Part shown: positions 53,778 through 63,939 of the stretch, piece after piece
Layout: every line of letters begins with the position of its first letter
How positions within the stretch are numbered: the stretch's first letter is position 1
NCBI GenBank assembly: GCA_035275065.1
Contig: DATENM010000031.1
Coordinates: 1 to 64,000 of the forward strand
Source: Blastocatellia bacterium
Lineage (GTDB): Bacteria; Acidobacteriota; Blastocatellia; UBA7656
Direction of reading: 5' to 3'
Length of the DNA stretch: 64,000 bases
Translations under genes and position numbers: made by a program
The notes under the pieces: model-generated
The model's input: the letters and a program-made list of their open reading frames with translations, nothing else
What the model was told of the DNA's origin: nothing
Databases searched by the model: none

Positions 53778-56690
53778 ATGGAGCCTGCCCGCTGGGAACA
53801 AATCAATCGCCTCTTCCACGCGGCCATCGAGTGCGGGCCTGACGAGCGCGCCGCCTTCCTCGGGCAAGCCTGCGCTGGCGATGAAGGCTTGCGTAGAGAA
53901 GTCGAATCCTTGCTGGCCTCGCACGACGAGGCGGCCAGCTTCATTGAAGCGCCGGCGGCTGATTTGGCAGAGGATTTCCTGGTCGAGAAGCAAGCTCGCT
54001 TAAGTGCCGGGCAGACAGTCGGTCACTACGAGATTGAGGCGCTGCTCGGCCGCGGCGGAATGGGCGAGGTCTACCTGGCCATTGATACGACACTGGCCCG
54101 CTGCGTTGCCCTAAAAATTCTCCCGGCGTCCGTCTCGCAGGAGGCCGACCGCATCCGCCGCTTTCAGCAGGAGGCGCGCGTCGTTTCCGCGCTCAATCAC
54201 CCGAATATCGTCACTATCTTTGAGACAGGCGAGGCGCAGGGCCTATCCTTCATCGCCACCGAATACGTCGAAGGCGAAACCCTGCGGTCGCGGCTCCGGC
54301 GCCAGGGGCTGACCATCCCGCAAGTGCTCGACCTGGCCATTCAGGTCGCCGAGGCGTTGGCGTCGGCGCACCAGGCGGGGATCGCGCACCGCGACATCAA
54401 GCCTGAAAACATCATGGTGCGCCCCGACGGTTATGTGAAAGTGGTGGATTTCAGTTTGGCGAAGTTGAACGACCGCCCGGCCGCACTTCCTCTGCCGGGC
54501 ACGCAGACTTCTTCGAGCATCAGCACCGTCCCCGGCCTCATCCTGGGCACGGCCCAGTATATGAGCCCGGAACAGGCGCGTGGGCAGAAGGTGGATGCGC
54601 GCAGCGACATCTTCAGCCTCGGCGTCGTCGTGTACGAGGCGGTGACCGGGCGCTTGCCCTTTGCCGGTGAAACGACCAGCGACCTCATCGCCAATCTTCT
54701 CAAAGAGGAGCCGCCGCCGCTGCGCACGCTCAGACCGGATGCCCCTCTCGAGTTACAGCACATTGTCGGCAAAGCCTTGCGCAAAGACCGCCGGGAACGC
54801 TATCAGCACATCACGGAATTCTTCCAAGACCTGCAAGACCTCAAGCGCGATGTCGAGGCGCAGTCGCGTCCGGGGGAGCCGTTGCCCTCTGCCTCGACCG
54901 ACCATTCGCTGACGCAGCGCCTGAAGGCAAGCGGCAACTCCTTCGTCGTGCAAGTCAAACGATATAAGGCGATGGCCGCCGCGTGCGCGTTGCTGCTGTT
55001 GGGCGGCATCGGCTTGCAACTGTATCGCACGGCTGCGCCGCGCGCGCTCAAGCCGCTGTTGGCGCTGGCGAATTTGAAGTTCACGAAGCTGACCTCGACC
55101 GGCGACGCCATCTGGACCATTTCGCCTGATGGCCAGTTCGTCGTTTATGAAACCTCCGAAGACGGCGGCGGGGCGCTGGAGATGCGACAACTGGCGACCG
55201 GCGAGACGGCACGGCGGGCGCATTTCCCGGCCTCGATCAGACTTTGGGGAGTCACGATTTCGCCCGACAGTCATTTCGTTTACTGCTGGGTGAGCGAGGT
55301 GGCAAACCCGGACGCCAGCTATATCGAGCGCATCCCTTTATCGCCCGGCCCTTCGCAAAGGGTGATTGCACGGGTGAAAAGTCGGGTGACGTTTTCACCC
55401 GACGGACAGCGGCTGGCCTTTTCGCGATGGCTAAGCCCCCAGGAAGATTCGATCATTCTAGCCGACAGCTCAGGCGACCATGAGCAGGTGCTAACGCGAC
55501 TGCCCAGGCAAACAGCGATCATCAGAGACGTTGCATGGTCGCCGGATAATCGCTTGATTGCGGCGGCCGGTGAATTTCAAAATGGGGATGAAACCTACTA
55601 TGGCTTGATTGGCGTTCGGTTCGAGGATGCGGCAGAAGTGCCGTTGAGCCAACAACGCTGGTCGTACATGCGTAACCTGGTGTGGCTGCCTGACGGCAGC
55701 GGCATCATCATTTCGGCGGTTGACCACATTGGCAACCCCGAACAGTTATGGGAGGTCGCTTATCCTACCGGCGTCGCCTTGCGCTTGACTCCCGAGTTGC
55801 TGACTTTTGCGGGCGTGAGCATCACCGCGGATGGCAGCAAACTGCTCACCAGCCAGGCAGACCGCCCGTCAGACATCTGGCTCGTCCCCAATGGTCAGTC
55901 CAGCCGCGCCATGAAATTGACGACGAATACCGCCGGGTATGGTTGGCTGGACTGGACGCCGGATGGCCGCATCGTCTACGAATTGAGTTCGCCTTCGGGG
56001 ACGAGCATCTGGGTCATGGACGCCGATGGCAGCAACAAAAAACAATTGACGTTTCCCCTCGGCGGCAACGTCTGCCCGGTGGTAACGCCGGATGGTCAAG
56101 CCATCGTTTTCGTATCGCGCCGGACAGGGGCGGATAATTTGTGGCGCATGGACTGTGATGGCGGCAATGAGAAACAGTTGACCTTCGGCAACCGCGACCG
56201 ATGGCCGGTGGCAGTGCCCGGCAGCCAGTGGATTCTTTACAAATTCGAGCAGCCACACCGCCAGGCCATTATGAGAGTCTCGCTCGCCGGCGGTCCGCCG
56301 AAACAAATCGCCGAAGGGCAGCTTGGCTCTCTGCTGGCCGCGTCACCCGATGGCCGGCGGCTCGCTTATGATTATTATGATGAAGCCAATAAGAAAATGG
56401 TGACCGCCATCCGCCCACTCGATGGCGGCGCTGTAGAAAAGACACTCGACATCGAGGGGTTCTACAAGTTGCACTGGTCTGCCGATGGGCAGAGCTTAAT
56501 CAGCAACCGTGATGGTCATAATCTATGGCAATTCCCCATCAACGGCGGCCCCGCCCAGCAGATCACCCATTTTCCAGACCTGCCGGCAGCGGAAATGATC
56601 ATTCATTTTGCCTATCGTCGCGACGGTAAGTATCTCGTGGCGACGCGCGGCAAGTGGAGTAGCGATGTGGTGATGATTCACTTGCAATGA
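53778..56690 (+). CDS. PknB-type Ser/Thr kinase with membrane helix and PD40 beta-propeller
   Basis: The 970-residue protein has an N-terminal helical domain (1-75). A kinase domain follows (about 85-350) with GRGGMGEVYLA, VALKIL, HRDIKPENIM (about 204) and YMSPEQARG. The activation-loop DFG motif reads DFS (VVDFSLAKL), an unusual substitution. One membrane helix (about 397-415) is followed by an exported PD40/TolB-like propeller (430-970, repeated SPDGQ, TPDGR and DADGSN blades). A sensor kinase with outside propeller is likely. The sigma partner upstream is broken. Confidence 0.85.
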   Translation: MEPARWEQINRLFHAAIECGPDERAAFLGQACAGDEGLRREVESLLASHDEAASFIEAPAADLAEDFLVEKQARLSAGQTVGHYEIEALLGRGGMGEVYLAIDTTLARCVALKILPASVSQEADRIRRFQQEARVVSALNHPNIVTIFETGEAQGLSFIATEYVEGETLRSRLRRQGLTIPQVLDLAIQVAEALASAHQAGIAHRDIKPENIMVRPDGYVKVVDFSLAKLNDRPAALPLPGTQTSSSISTVPGLILGTAQYMSPEQARGQKVDARSDIFSLGVVVYEAVTGRLPFAGETTSDLIANLLKEEPPPLRTLRPDAPLELQHIVGKALRKDRRERYQHITEFFQDLQDLKRDVEAQSRPGEPLPSASTDHSLTQRLKASGNSFVVQVKRYKAMAAACALLLLGGIGLQLYRTAAPRALKPLLALANLKFTKLTSTGDAIWTISPDGQFVVYETSEDGGGALEMRQLATGETARRAHFPASIRLWGVTISPDSHFVYCWVSEVANPDASYIERIPLSPGPSQRVIARVKSRVTFSPDGQRLAFSRWLSPQEDSIILADSSGDHEQVLTRLPRQTAIIRDVAWSPDNRLIAAAGEFQNGDETYYGLIGVRFEDAAEVPLSQQRWSYMRNLVWLPDGSGIIISAVDHIGNPEQLWEVAYPTGVALRLTPELLTFAGVSITADGSKLLTSQADRPSDIWLVPNGQSSRAMKLTTNTAGYGWLDWTPDGRIVYELSSPSGTSIWVMDADGSNKKQLTFPLGGNVCPVVTPDGQAIVFVSRRTGADNLWRMDCDGGNEKQLTFGNRDRWPVAVPGSQWILYKFEQPHRQAIMRVSLAGGPPKQIAEGQLGSLLAASPDGRRLAYDYYDEANKKMVTAIRPLDGGAVEKTLDIEGFYKLHWSADGQSLISNRDGHNLWQFPINGGPAQQITHFPDLPAAEMIIHFAYRRDGKYLVATRGKWSSDVVMIHLQ

Positions 56691-56816
56691 AGGCCGGCTA
56701 TCAGCTCACCGTCATGCTGAACTTGCCGCCCTGTCGCCGCGTCGCCCCTGCCTTTTGCCTTGCTCTATTCGTCTGTAGTATTTCTTCGGGGCGATTTCAA
56801 TTCAAGAGGAGACTCA

Positions 56817-58109
56817 TTGACGCAACCGACACAGGAAGGGCTGGTGCGCGGCATCAGCCGCTGGAGCTTGATCGCCGTCGCCATCAACGGCATCATCGGC
56901 GCCGGCATCTTCGGCATCCCCTCAAAAGTCTTCGCGCAGACCGGCGCCTATTCCCTGGTCGCCTTTGTCGCCTGCGCCCTGGTGGTCGTCCTGATCATTC
57001 TCTGCTTTGCCGAAGTCGGCAGCCGTTTCAGCGCCACCGGCGGCCCCTACCTCTACGCCCGCGAAGCCTTTGGCCCGGCGGTCGGCTTTGAAGTCGGCTG
57101 GCTGCTCTGGCTGGCGCGGCTGACGGCCTTTGCCGCCAACTGCAACCTGCTGGTTGATTACGTCGGCTTCTTCTGGCCCCAGGCCACTGCCGCGTACTAT
57201 CGCGAAGCCATCATCATCGTGGTGGTCGCGCTGCTCGCCACGGTCAACCTGATCGGCGTGCGCGATACGGCCATGGTCAGCAATCTCTTCACCATCGGCA
57301 AGCTGGTTCCGATGGTGCTGTTCATCGCTGTGGGGCTGTTCTTCATCAATCCCGGCAGCTATTCGTTTGCCGAAGCGCCCGGCTACGGCGCGTTCTCGCA
57401 ATCGGTCTTGATGCTGATCTATGCCTTCACAGGATTCGAGATGGCCGTCATCCCTGCGGGCGAAATCCGCGACCCGCGGCGCAATCTGCCACTGGCGATT
57501 CTTTCAGCCATCGCCGTCGTCGCCGTGCTCTACATCGGCATTCAAGTCGTCTGCATCGGCACGCTGCCCGGCCTCGCCACGTCGCAGCGGCCCATCGCCG
57601 ACGCTGCCGCGCTCTTTATGGGCCGCGCCGGCGCCGCGTTGATCGCCGCGGGCGTCATCGTCAGCATCATCGGCAATCTGAACGTGCTGATCCTCGCCGG
57701 TTCGCGGTTGCCGTTCGCGATGGCCGAAGGCGGCGAACTGCCGCGCTGGCTGGCCAGCACCCATCGCCGTTTTCGCACGCCGCATCCGGCGATCTGGATT
57801 ACGGTTGCCGTCATGCTCGGGCTGACGTTGTGGAGTACATTCGGCACCCAGGTCAAGATTTCAGCCATCACCCGCCTGCTCTCTTACAGCGTCACCTGCG
57901 CGGCGCTGATCGCGCTCCGCAGAAAGAGCGCGGCGCCGCCCGCGCTCTTCAAAGCGCCGGCAGGCGTAGCCGTCGCCCTGGCCTCGCTGCTGCTTGCCGC
58001 CTGGCTGCTGTCGAACAGTACCTGGCCGGACGCGCGCGACACGGCCATTGCCGCGGCGCTCGGCCTGGCGATCTTTTTTGCCAACCGGGCGACGAAGCCG
58101 GCGGCGTAA
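56817..58109 (+). CDS. APC-superfamily amino-acid permease
   Basis: I place the start at TTG 56817, six bases after AGAGGA, giving 430 residues. The protein has twelve helices, with the APC beginning AVAINGIIGAGIFGIPSKVFAQTG and FSATGGPYLYAREAFGP, and FTGFEMAVIPAGEIRDPRRNLP in the central loop. It probably exchanges or imports amino acids. It starts 126 bp after the kinase stop. Confidence 0.85.
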   Translation: MTQPTQEGLVRGISRWSLIAVAINGIIGAGIFGIPSKVFAQTGAYSLVAFVACALVVVLIILCFAEVGSRFSATGGPYLYAREAFGPAVGFEVGWLLWLARLTAFAANCNLLVDYVGFFWPQATAAYYREAIIIVVVALLATVNLIGVRDTAMVSNLFTIGKLVPMVLFIAVGLFFINPGSYSFAEAPGYGAFSQSVLMLIYAFTGFEMAVIPAGEIRDPRRNLPLAILSAIAVVAVLYIGIQVVCIGTLPGLATSQRPIADAAALFMGRAGAALIAAGVIVSIIGNLNVLILAGSRLPFAMAEGGELPRWLASTHRRFRTPHPAIWITVAVMLGLTLWSTFGTQVKISAITRLLSYSVTCAALIALRRKSAAPPALFKAPAGVAVALASLLLAAWLLSNSTWPDARDTAIAAALGLAIFFANRATKPAA

Positions 58110-58358
58110 TTTTGCTGTGCGGGCAAGCCGTTAAGTATCCCCAAGCTCCCCATAGATCAGCCTTTTTCGGTCAATCCGCTTCGGTCATCTTGACAGATTC
58201 GTCCAAGTCAGAATGAAGGTTTAGGGCCTGCGGGATTCCCCTAAATCATTGTAAACTACTACCATTCTTACCCTATTTCTGGCAGGCATTTATGGCGCGC
58301 CGATTGCGAATCACGGGCCGAGGGTTTATCGATCAGACTCCATACGGGGCGGAGGAAT

Positions 58359-60335
58359 ATGAAAAAGAACTATCTCTCTCGTGCGATTCCGTTCTTGATT
58401 TCCCTTGCGTTGCTCATGCCGACCATGCTCGGCAACGCCAGGGTCTCCCGCGCGGATCAAGCCGATCAATCAGAGGTAGTCTCGACACGCGGGCCGGCGT
58501 TCAACACGGACGATTCTGCCAGGTTCAGGGGCAAGAAGATCTCGCCCGAATTAGAGTCTATGGCGGCGCAGTCGGCGGCAAGTGACGAGCCCATCCGCAC
58601 CATCGTGCAGGTCAAAGACCCGCAGAGCCAGAGCCTCAAGCAATTGCTCAAGCGCCACGGCATTCGCGTGCGTAAAAACCTGACTCGTTTACAGATGCTC
58701 GACGCCGAGCTGCCCGCAAGCGCCTTGCGCGAGCTGGCCGAGAGCGACGATATCGAATTTGTTTCGGCTAACCAGGATGTGGCGGCGCTCGGCCACGTGA
58801 CGCTGACGACTGGCGCCGATGCGGCGAGCCAAATGGGCGGCGGCAAGGACGGCCTGGACGGCAAGGACATCACGATTGCGATTCTCGATTCCGGCATAGA
58901 CCTGTCGCACAAAGCATTCAGCAGCAACCTTAGCCGGATCAAAGCCAGCGTAGACTTCACCGGTGAGGGGAAGATCTACGAAGACCCTTACGGTCATGGC
59001 ACGCACGTCGCCGCGCTGTCGGCTGCCAATGATGACCCGACCCATGATGTCTATGGCGGCATTGCGCCCAGTGCCAACTTGATCAACCTGCGCGTCCTCA
59101 ACTCTCAGGGCGTCGGTACGACCTCTGCTGTGCTGAACGCCATCAATTGGGTGCTGACGAATCGGGTGACGTACAACATCAAAGTCGTCAACATGAGCCT
59201 GGGCTCGCCGGCGGTCGCCTCTTACCAGAATGACCCGATCTGCCTGGGCGTGCGCCGTCTGGTCGATGCCGGCGTCGTCGTCGTCGCGGCGGCGGGCAAC
59301 AACGGCAAAGATGCCAACGGGCAAACGATCTATGGCGCGATTCACTCGCCGGGCATCGAGCCGTCGGCGATTACCGTCGGCTGCTCGAATACCATGGGAA
59401 CCGACTCGCGCGCCGACGATGTCGTCACGTCATTCAGCTCGCGCGGGCCGACGCGCGGCTATACGACGGACAGCGCCGGCGTCAATCATTACGACAACTT
59501 GATCAAGCCCGATCTGGTCGCGCCCGGCAACCGGCTGGTTCAGGCCGAATCGGAAAATAATTACCTGGTCAGGACTTACCCGACACTCGAAACCGGCATC
59601 TATCATCAAGACAACATGAGGGAGATGTACCTGAGCGGCACATCGATGTCCAGCCCGAACGTCGCCGGCGCGGTGGCCTTGATGCTGCAAGCCAACTCGA
59701 AGCTGACGCCCAACATGGTCAAAGCCATCCTCATGTACACGGCGCAGCCGCTGCCCGGCTTCAACATGCTCGAACAGGGCGCCGGCCAGCTCAACGTCGA
59801 AGGCGCCGTAAGGTTAGCCAAGCTCGTACGCACAGACCTGACGGCGCAGACGGCGCTTGGCAGCGCACTGTTGACGGTTAGCACGCCGCCGGTGCCGCAG
59901 ACGACGATAGCCGGCGGCACCTTCACCTGGGCGCAGGGGATCATCGGTAACTACAGCTACATGACGGGCTCGGACCTGATCACCAAGTACCAGCTCATGT
60001 ACGGCCAGGGCTTCCTGCTGAGCAATGGCTTTCTGCTCAGCAACGGCTTCCTGCTGTCGGACTCCACACAGGTGACGAATGGCGTGACGGTCGGCGATAG
60101 CCTCCTGACCAGCAACGGCTATCCGCTGGGCAATGGCGCGAGTTTCCTGGGCACGAGCTTCTTGCTCAGCAATGGGGCGATGCTGCCGGATGGCTTCCTG
60201 TTGAGTAATGGCGTCGTCGTCAGCGACGGCTTCCTGCTCAGCAATGGATTTTTATTGAGCAACGGCTTCTTGCTCAGCAACTCTTACCAGGCCTTTACAC
60301 AGGCATTTGGCGATCCAGGGCCGTGTATGAAGTAG
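58359..60335 (+). CDS. Secreted S8 serine protease with C-terminal FLLSNG heptapeptides
   Basis: The 658-residue protein has a signal peptide (1-31) and an I9-like propeptide (about 78-138). The subtilase domain has its triad in AILDSGIDLSH, YGHGTHVAALSA and LSGTSMSSPNVAGAVAL. The last 110 residues contain seven FLLSN copies plus one FLLSD, spaced mostly by seven residues (GFLLSNG). This may form a solenoid or a surface-binding tail. The ATG at 58359 follows GGAGGA. No other protease system gene is adjacent. Confidence 0.85.
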   Translation: MKKNYLSRAIPFLISLALLMPTMLGNARVSRADQADQSEVVSTRGPAFNTDDSARFRGKKISPELESMAAQSAASDEPIRTIVQVKDPQSQSLKQLLKRHGIRVRKNLTRLQMLDAELPASALRELAESDDIEFVSANQDVAALGHVTLTTGADAASQMGGGKDGLDGKDITIAILDSGIDLSHKAFSSNLSRIKASVDFTGEGKIYEDPYGHGTHVAALSAANDDPTHDVYGGIAPSANLINLRVLNSQGVGTTSAVLNAINWVLTNRVTYNIKVVNMSLGSPAVASYQNDPICLGVRRLVDAGVVVVAAAGNNGKDANGQTIYGAIHSPGIEPSAITVGCSNTMGTDSRADDVVTSFSSRGPTRGYTTDSAGVNHYDNLIKPDLVAPGNRLVQAESENNYLVRTYPTLETGIYHQDNMREMYLSGTSMSSPNVAGAVALMLQANSKLTPNMVKAILMYTAQPLPGFNMLEQGAGQLNVEGAVRLAKLVRTDLTAQTALGSALLTVSTPPVPQTTIAGGTFTWAQGIIGNYSYMTGSDLITKYQLMYGQGFLLSNGFLLSNGFLLSDSTQVTNGVTVGDSLLTSNGYPLGNGASFLGTSFLLSNGAMLPDGFLLSNGVVVSDGFLLSNGFLLSNGFLLSNSYQAFTQAFGDPGPCMK

Positions 60336-60455
60336 CACGACGTATGCAGTAGCACCCAGCAACCCGGCTTGCGCCGCTGGCCCCTCTCAGCGAGCCCGAG
60401 CCTCTGCGATCACCGTGCAGGGCGCGTCAAACGACGCCACAAGTTAGGAGGAGAT

Positions 60456-61361
60456 GTGCATACATTAGTCCAACCCCAAGCGGACGTTGCCGCGAGCTGT
60501 TGCCTGCTTAGGCCGCCGCGCGCCGCGCAACGTCTAACCAGTGAAGACGAACCGGAAGTCCGCCGGTTTCTCGCCCAACGCCCCATGCAGACGTTCGGGC
60601 TGCTCGGATTGATCGCCGACAACGGCCTGGTCAGCCCGCACAACCGCGGCGACTTTTACGCCTATCGCGGCGCTGAGAATCAGCTCGAGGGCGTCGCCCT
60701 GATCGGCTACAACACGGTCATTGATGCGCGCACCAGTGAAGCCATCCAAATTTTCGCCGACCTGGCTAAGGCGGTGATCAACCCTCTGCTCATCCTCGGG
60801 CAGGAGCAGCAGATTGATCGCTTCATCGAGTATTACGCCGACGTCATGTACAAATGCACGACGATTGATCGCTACTGGCTCTTTCGCCAGGGCGGCCACC
60901 CCGATAACCATAACCCGCTGCCCGGCGTGCGACTGGCAACCCTCGCCGACCTGGAGCTGGTCGCCCGCGCCCACGCGCAGTGCGGCAAGGAAGAGACCGG
61001 CGTCGATGGCCTGGTGATGGACGCCGAAGGCTTTATGGCGCGTTGCGCCCGTCGCATCAGCCGCGGACGCACATGGGTGTGGATCGAGCAGGGTCGGCTC
61101 ATCCTCAAGCTCGATGTCGTCACAGAGGCCCCGGAGGTCGCTTACCTCGAAAGCCTCTGGGTTGCCCCCGAAGATCGCGGCAAAGGCTACGGCTCGCGAT
61201 TCATCAAACAGGTGGGCGAGCACCTGCTGAAAAACTCGGCGGCGGTCTGCCTCCTGGCCCAGGAAACCAATCACACGGCGCACATGCTGTATTGGAAGGC
61301 GGGCTACGAAGTGATTGATACGTACCGGGCAATGTTCTGCAACAAGGCCATGACAGTTTGA
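60456..61361 (+). CDS. GNAT N-acetyltransferase with DUF4081-like N-terminal domain
   Basis: I choose GTG 60456, right after AGGAGGAG, giving 301 residues. Residues 20-150 resemble the DUF4081-type regulatory half found before GNAT domains. The C-terminal GNAT domain has the acetyl-CoA motif SLWVAPEDRGKGYGSRFIKQV and TNHTAHMLYWKAGYEVI. Substrate unknown. Its stop overlaps the ATG of the GGDEF-EAL gene as TGATG. Confidence 0.8.
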   Translation: MHTLVQPQADVAASCCLLRPPRAAQRLTSEDEPEVRRFLAQRPMQTFGLLGLIADNGLVSPHNRGDFYAYRGAENQLEGVALIGYNTVIDARTSEAIQIFADLAKAVINPLLILGQEQQIDRFIEYYADVMYKCTTIDRYWLFRQGGHPDNHNPLPGVRLATLADLELVARAHAQCGKEETGVDGLVMDAEGFMARCARRISRGRTWVWIEQGRLILKLDVVTEAPEVAYLESLWVAPEDRGKGYGSRFIKQVGEHLLKNSAAVCLLAQETNHTAHMLYWKAGYEVIDTYRAMFCNKAMTV

Positions 61362-63841
61362 TGGAACAGCGCGGCAAAAAACACCTCTACGGCCCATACG
61401 TCTGGACCATCGTGATGGTCGGGCTGCTGGTGCTCGTAGATGCGGGGCGCCAGTTGTACGCCCGGCAAGTCGGCACGCACTTCTGGCTGCTGCTGCTGGC
61501 CACGGTGCTGATCGCCTCGCACATCACGGTCAAGTTCTTCCGCTTCGATTCCTACATCTCGATTTCGGATATCTTCATCTTCCTGGCGCTGCTGCTGCTC
61601 GGACGCGAAGCGGCGGTGATGATCGGCGCCGCCGAAAGCCTCTACTCGTCTGTGCGGATCACCAAGAAGCCGCTGACGATGGCCTTCAACGCCGCCGCCA
61701 TGGCCTGCTCGACCTATATCACCGCCAGCATTTCGACGGCGCTCTTCGGGCCGCTATCGCAACTGGCCGACATCGATTATTCGGCGCGGCTGATCGCCGC
61801 CACCTGCGTGATGGGCACCGTGCAGTACTTCGTCAATTCGTGGCTGGTGGCGACGGCGGCCAGCTTCTGGATGGACAAGCCTGTGCTGGCCACCTGGCGC
61901 AAGCATTACGTCTGGGCCTCGATCACCTACCTGGCCGGCGCTTCGGCTGCCGCCATCACCTTTAAGCTCATCGGCATGGTCGGCTTTTACGCGTTCATCG
62001 CCGTGATGCCGATTGTCGCCATCATCTACTTCACCTACCTGACCTACGTCAAAAACATCCAGGCTTCGACGGCGCAGGCCGAGAGCGAGAAGCGCTTTCA
62101 CCAGGCTTTCGATCAAGCGCCCATCGGCATGGCGCTGGTCTCGCCCGATGGCCGCTGGCTGCAAGTCAACCAGTCGCTCTGTACGCTGATCGGCTACTCC
62201 GAGCCTGAGTTGTTGCAGAAGAACTGTCGGGCGATCACGCTGCCTGAAGACCTTCAGAAGATGGCCGCGACCATCGCCCAGGTGGCCGAGACGCAGGCCG
62301 CCATCTCGCAGGTCGAAGTGCGCTACCTGCACAAGCAAGGGCAGCAGGTCTGCGCCTTGATCGGCGTGTCGCCGCTCGTCGGCGCTGAAGAGGCCGCGCC
62401 GCAGTTGATCTTCCAGATACAGGACATCACCGACCGCAAGCGCGCCGAAGCGCAGCTCATTCACGACGCTTATCATGACGCGCTGACCGGGCTGCCCAAT
62501 CGCTCGTGGTTCACTGAACAGCTCGGCCAGGCGCTCACTGCCGCGCGCAGCGACTCGCGGGCCGGCTTCGCCGTTCTCTTCCTCGACCTCGACCGCTTCA
62601 AGATCATCAACGACAGCATGGGCCACCTGTTCGGCGATCAGTTGTTAATCAACACCGCCGAACGCTTGAAGGCGAGCGTCCGCCCCGGCGACAAGATCGC
62701 CCGCCTCGGCGGCGACGAGTTCACCGTCTTGATGAGCGGGCTCACCGAGCAGGCCGAAGTCATTCAGATCGTCGAGCGCATTCAGCGCGAGGTGTCGCTG
62801 CCTTTCGTGTTGAATGGCTTCGAGACCTTCACGACCGCCAGCATCGGCATCGCCCTTTCAGAGCTCGGCTACGACAAGCCTGAAGAGCTGCTGCGCGACG
62901 CCGACACCGCCATGTACCAGGCCAAGTCTCTGGGCAAGGCGCAGCACGTCATCTTCGACAAGCGCATGCACCTGCGGGCTCTGAACCTGCTGCAACTGGA
63001 GAGCGACCTGCGGCGCGCGATAGACCGCGGCGAGTTCCGCGTCCAGTATCAGCCGATCATCTCGCTGAGCAGTGGGACGCTGAGCGGCTTTGAGGCGCTG
63101 GTGCGCTGGCACCACCCCGAGCGCGGCTTGATTTCGCCCGACGAGTTCATCTCGGTCGCCGAAGAGACCGGCTTGATCGTGCCGCTCGGCAAGTGGGTGC
63201 TGGCCGAAGCCTGCGGGCAGATGAAGCTGTGGGAGGCGCGCTTTGGCGCCGACCTGCCGCTGTTGATGAGCGTCAACCTCTCTAGCCGTCAGTTCATGGA
63301 CGCCAACCTGCTCGATCAGATACTCCAGATCGTCGCCGAAACGCGCGTTGACCCGCGCAAGCTGAAGCTCGAAATTACCGAGAGCGTCGTCATGGAGAAC
63401 ATCGAGGTGGCGACGCAGATGCTCAACCAGTTGCGCGCCATCGGCGTCGGCCTGAGCATAGATGATTTCGGCACAGGCTACTCGTCGCTGTCGTACCTGC
63501 ACCGTCTGCCGATCAACACCTTGAAGATTGACCGCTCGTTCGTCAGCCGCATGAATGACCAGAATGAGAATTACGAGATTGTCCGCACCATCGTCTTGCT
63601 GGCGCAAAACCTCGGACTGGGGATCATCGCTGAAGGCGTTGAGACCATCGAGCAGGTGGCGCGCCTGGCCGAGCTGAAATGCGATCACGGCCAGGGCTTC
63701 TTCTTCTCCAGGCCCATTGACGCCGACAACGCCACGCTGCTGGTCGAAAAGATGATGCGCGCCGAGCCGATCAGCATGGAAGTAGACGAATTGATCGGCG
63801 GCCACCTCGACGTCGCGCTGGTCAACACCTACCCAATGTAA
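61361..63841 (+). CDS. Membrane GGDEF-EAL protein with PAS domain
   Basis: The 826-residue protein has an N-terminal membrane sensor of about seven helices (15-220), a PAS domain (about 235-365), and a GGDEF domain with RLGGDEFTV (449-453) and an RPGD inhibitory site just upstream. An EAL domain follows, with GFEALVRW (about 577), SIDDFGTGYSS, LKIDRSFV and AEGVET. Both cyclic di-GMP synthesis and breakdown motifs are intact. Translational coupling to the acetyltransferase gene suggests a linked function. Confidence 0.9.
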   Translation: MEQRGKKHLYGPYVWTIVMVGLLVLVDAGRQLYARQVGTHFWLLLLATVLIASHITVKFFRFDSYISISDIFIFLALLLLGREAAVMIGAAESLYSSVRITKKPLTMAFNAAAMACSTYITASISTALFGPLSQLADIDYSARLIAATCVMGTVQYFVNSWLVATAASFWMDKPVLATWRKHYVWASITYLAGASAAAITFKLIGMVGFYAFIAVMPIVAIIYFTYLTYVKNIQASTAQAESEKRFHQAFDQAPIGMALVSPDGRWLQVNQSLCTLIGYSEPELLQKNCRAITLPEDLQKMAATIAQVAETQAAISQVEVRYLHKQGQQVCALIGVSPLVGAEEAAPQLIFQIQDITDRKRAEAQLIHDAYHDALTGLPNRSWFTEQLGQALTAARSDSRAGFAVLFLDLDRFKIINDSMGHLFGDQLLINTAERLKASVRPGDKIARLGGDEFTVLMSGLTEQAEVIQIVERIQREVSLPFVLNGFETFTTASIGIALSELGYDKPEELLRDADTAMYQAKSLGKAQHVIFDKRMHLRALNLLQLESDLRRAIDRGEFRVQYQPIISLSSGTLSGFEALVRWHHPERGLISPDEFISVAEETGLIVPLGKWVLAEACGQMKLWEARFGADLPLLMSVNLSSRQFMDANLLDQILQIVAETRVDPRKLKLEITESVVMENIEVATQMLNQLRAIGVGLSIDDFGTGYSSLSYLHRLPINTLKIDRSFVSRMNDQNENYEIVRTIVLLAQNLGLGIIAEGVETIEQVARLAELKCDHGQGFFFSRPIDADNATLLVEKMMRAEPISMEVDELIGGHLDVALVNTYPM

Positions 63842-63843
63842 GA

Positions 63844-63939
63844 AGTCAGGAGTCATGAGTCAGAAGTCAGAATAAAGAAAGAAGTCGGCTAACGAGGCCA
63901 CTTTTATTCTGACTTCTGACTTCTGACTCATGACTCCTG
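63844..63939. repeat. Mirror-arm repeat of 7-base units (AGTCAGA), unequal arms
   Basis: The left arm has units AGTCAGG, AGTCATG, AGTCAGA, AGTCAGA then ATAAA. The right arm, reverse-complemented, has the same order but one extra AGTCAGA. The arms are thus mirror copies that differ by exactly one unit. Follows the GGDEF-EAL stop codon. Confidence 0.9.
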
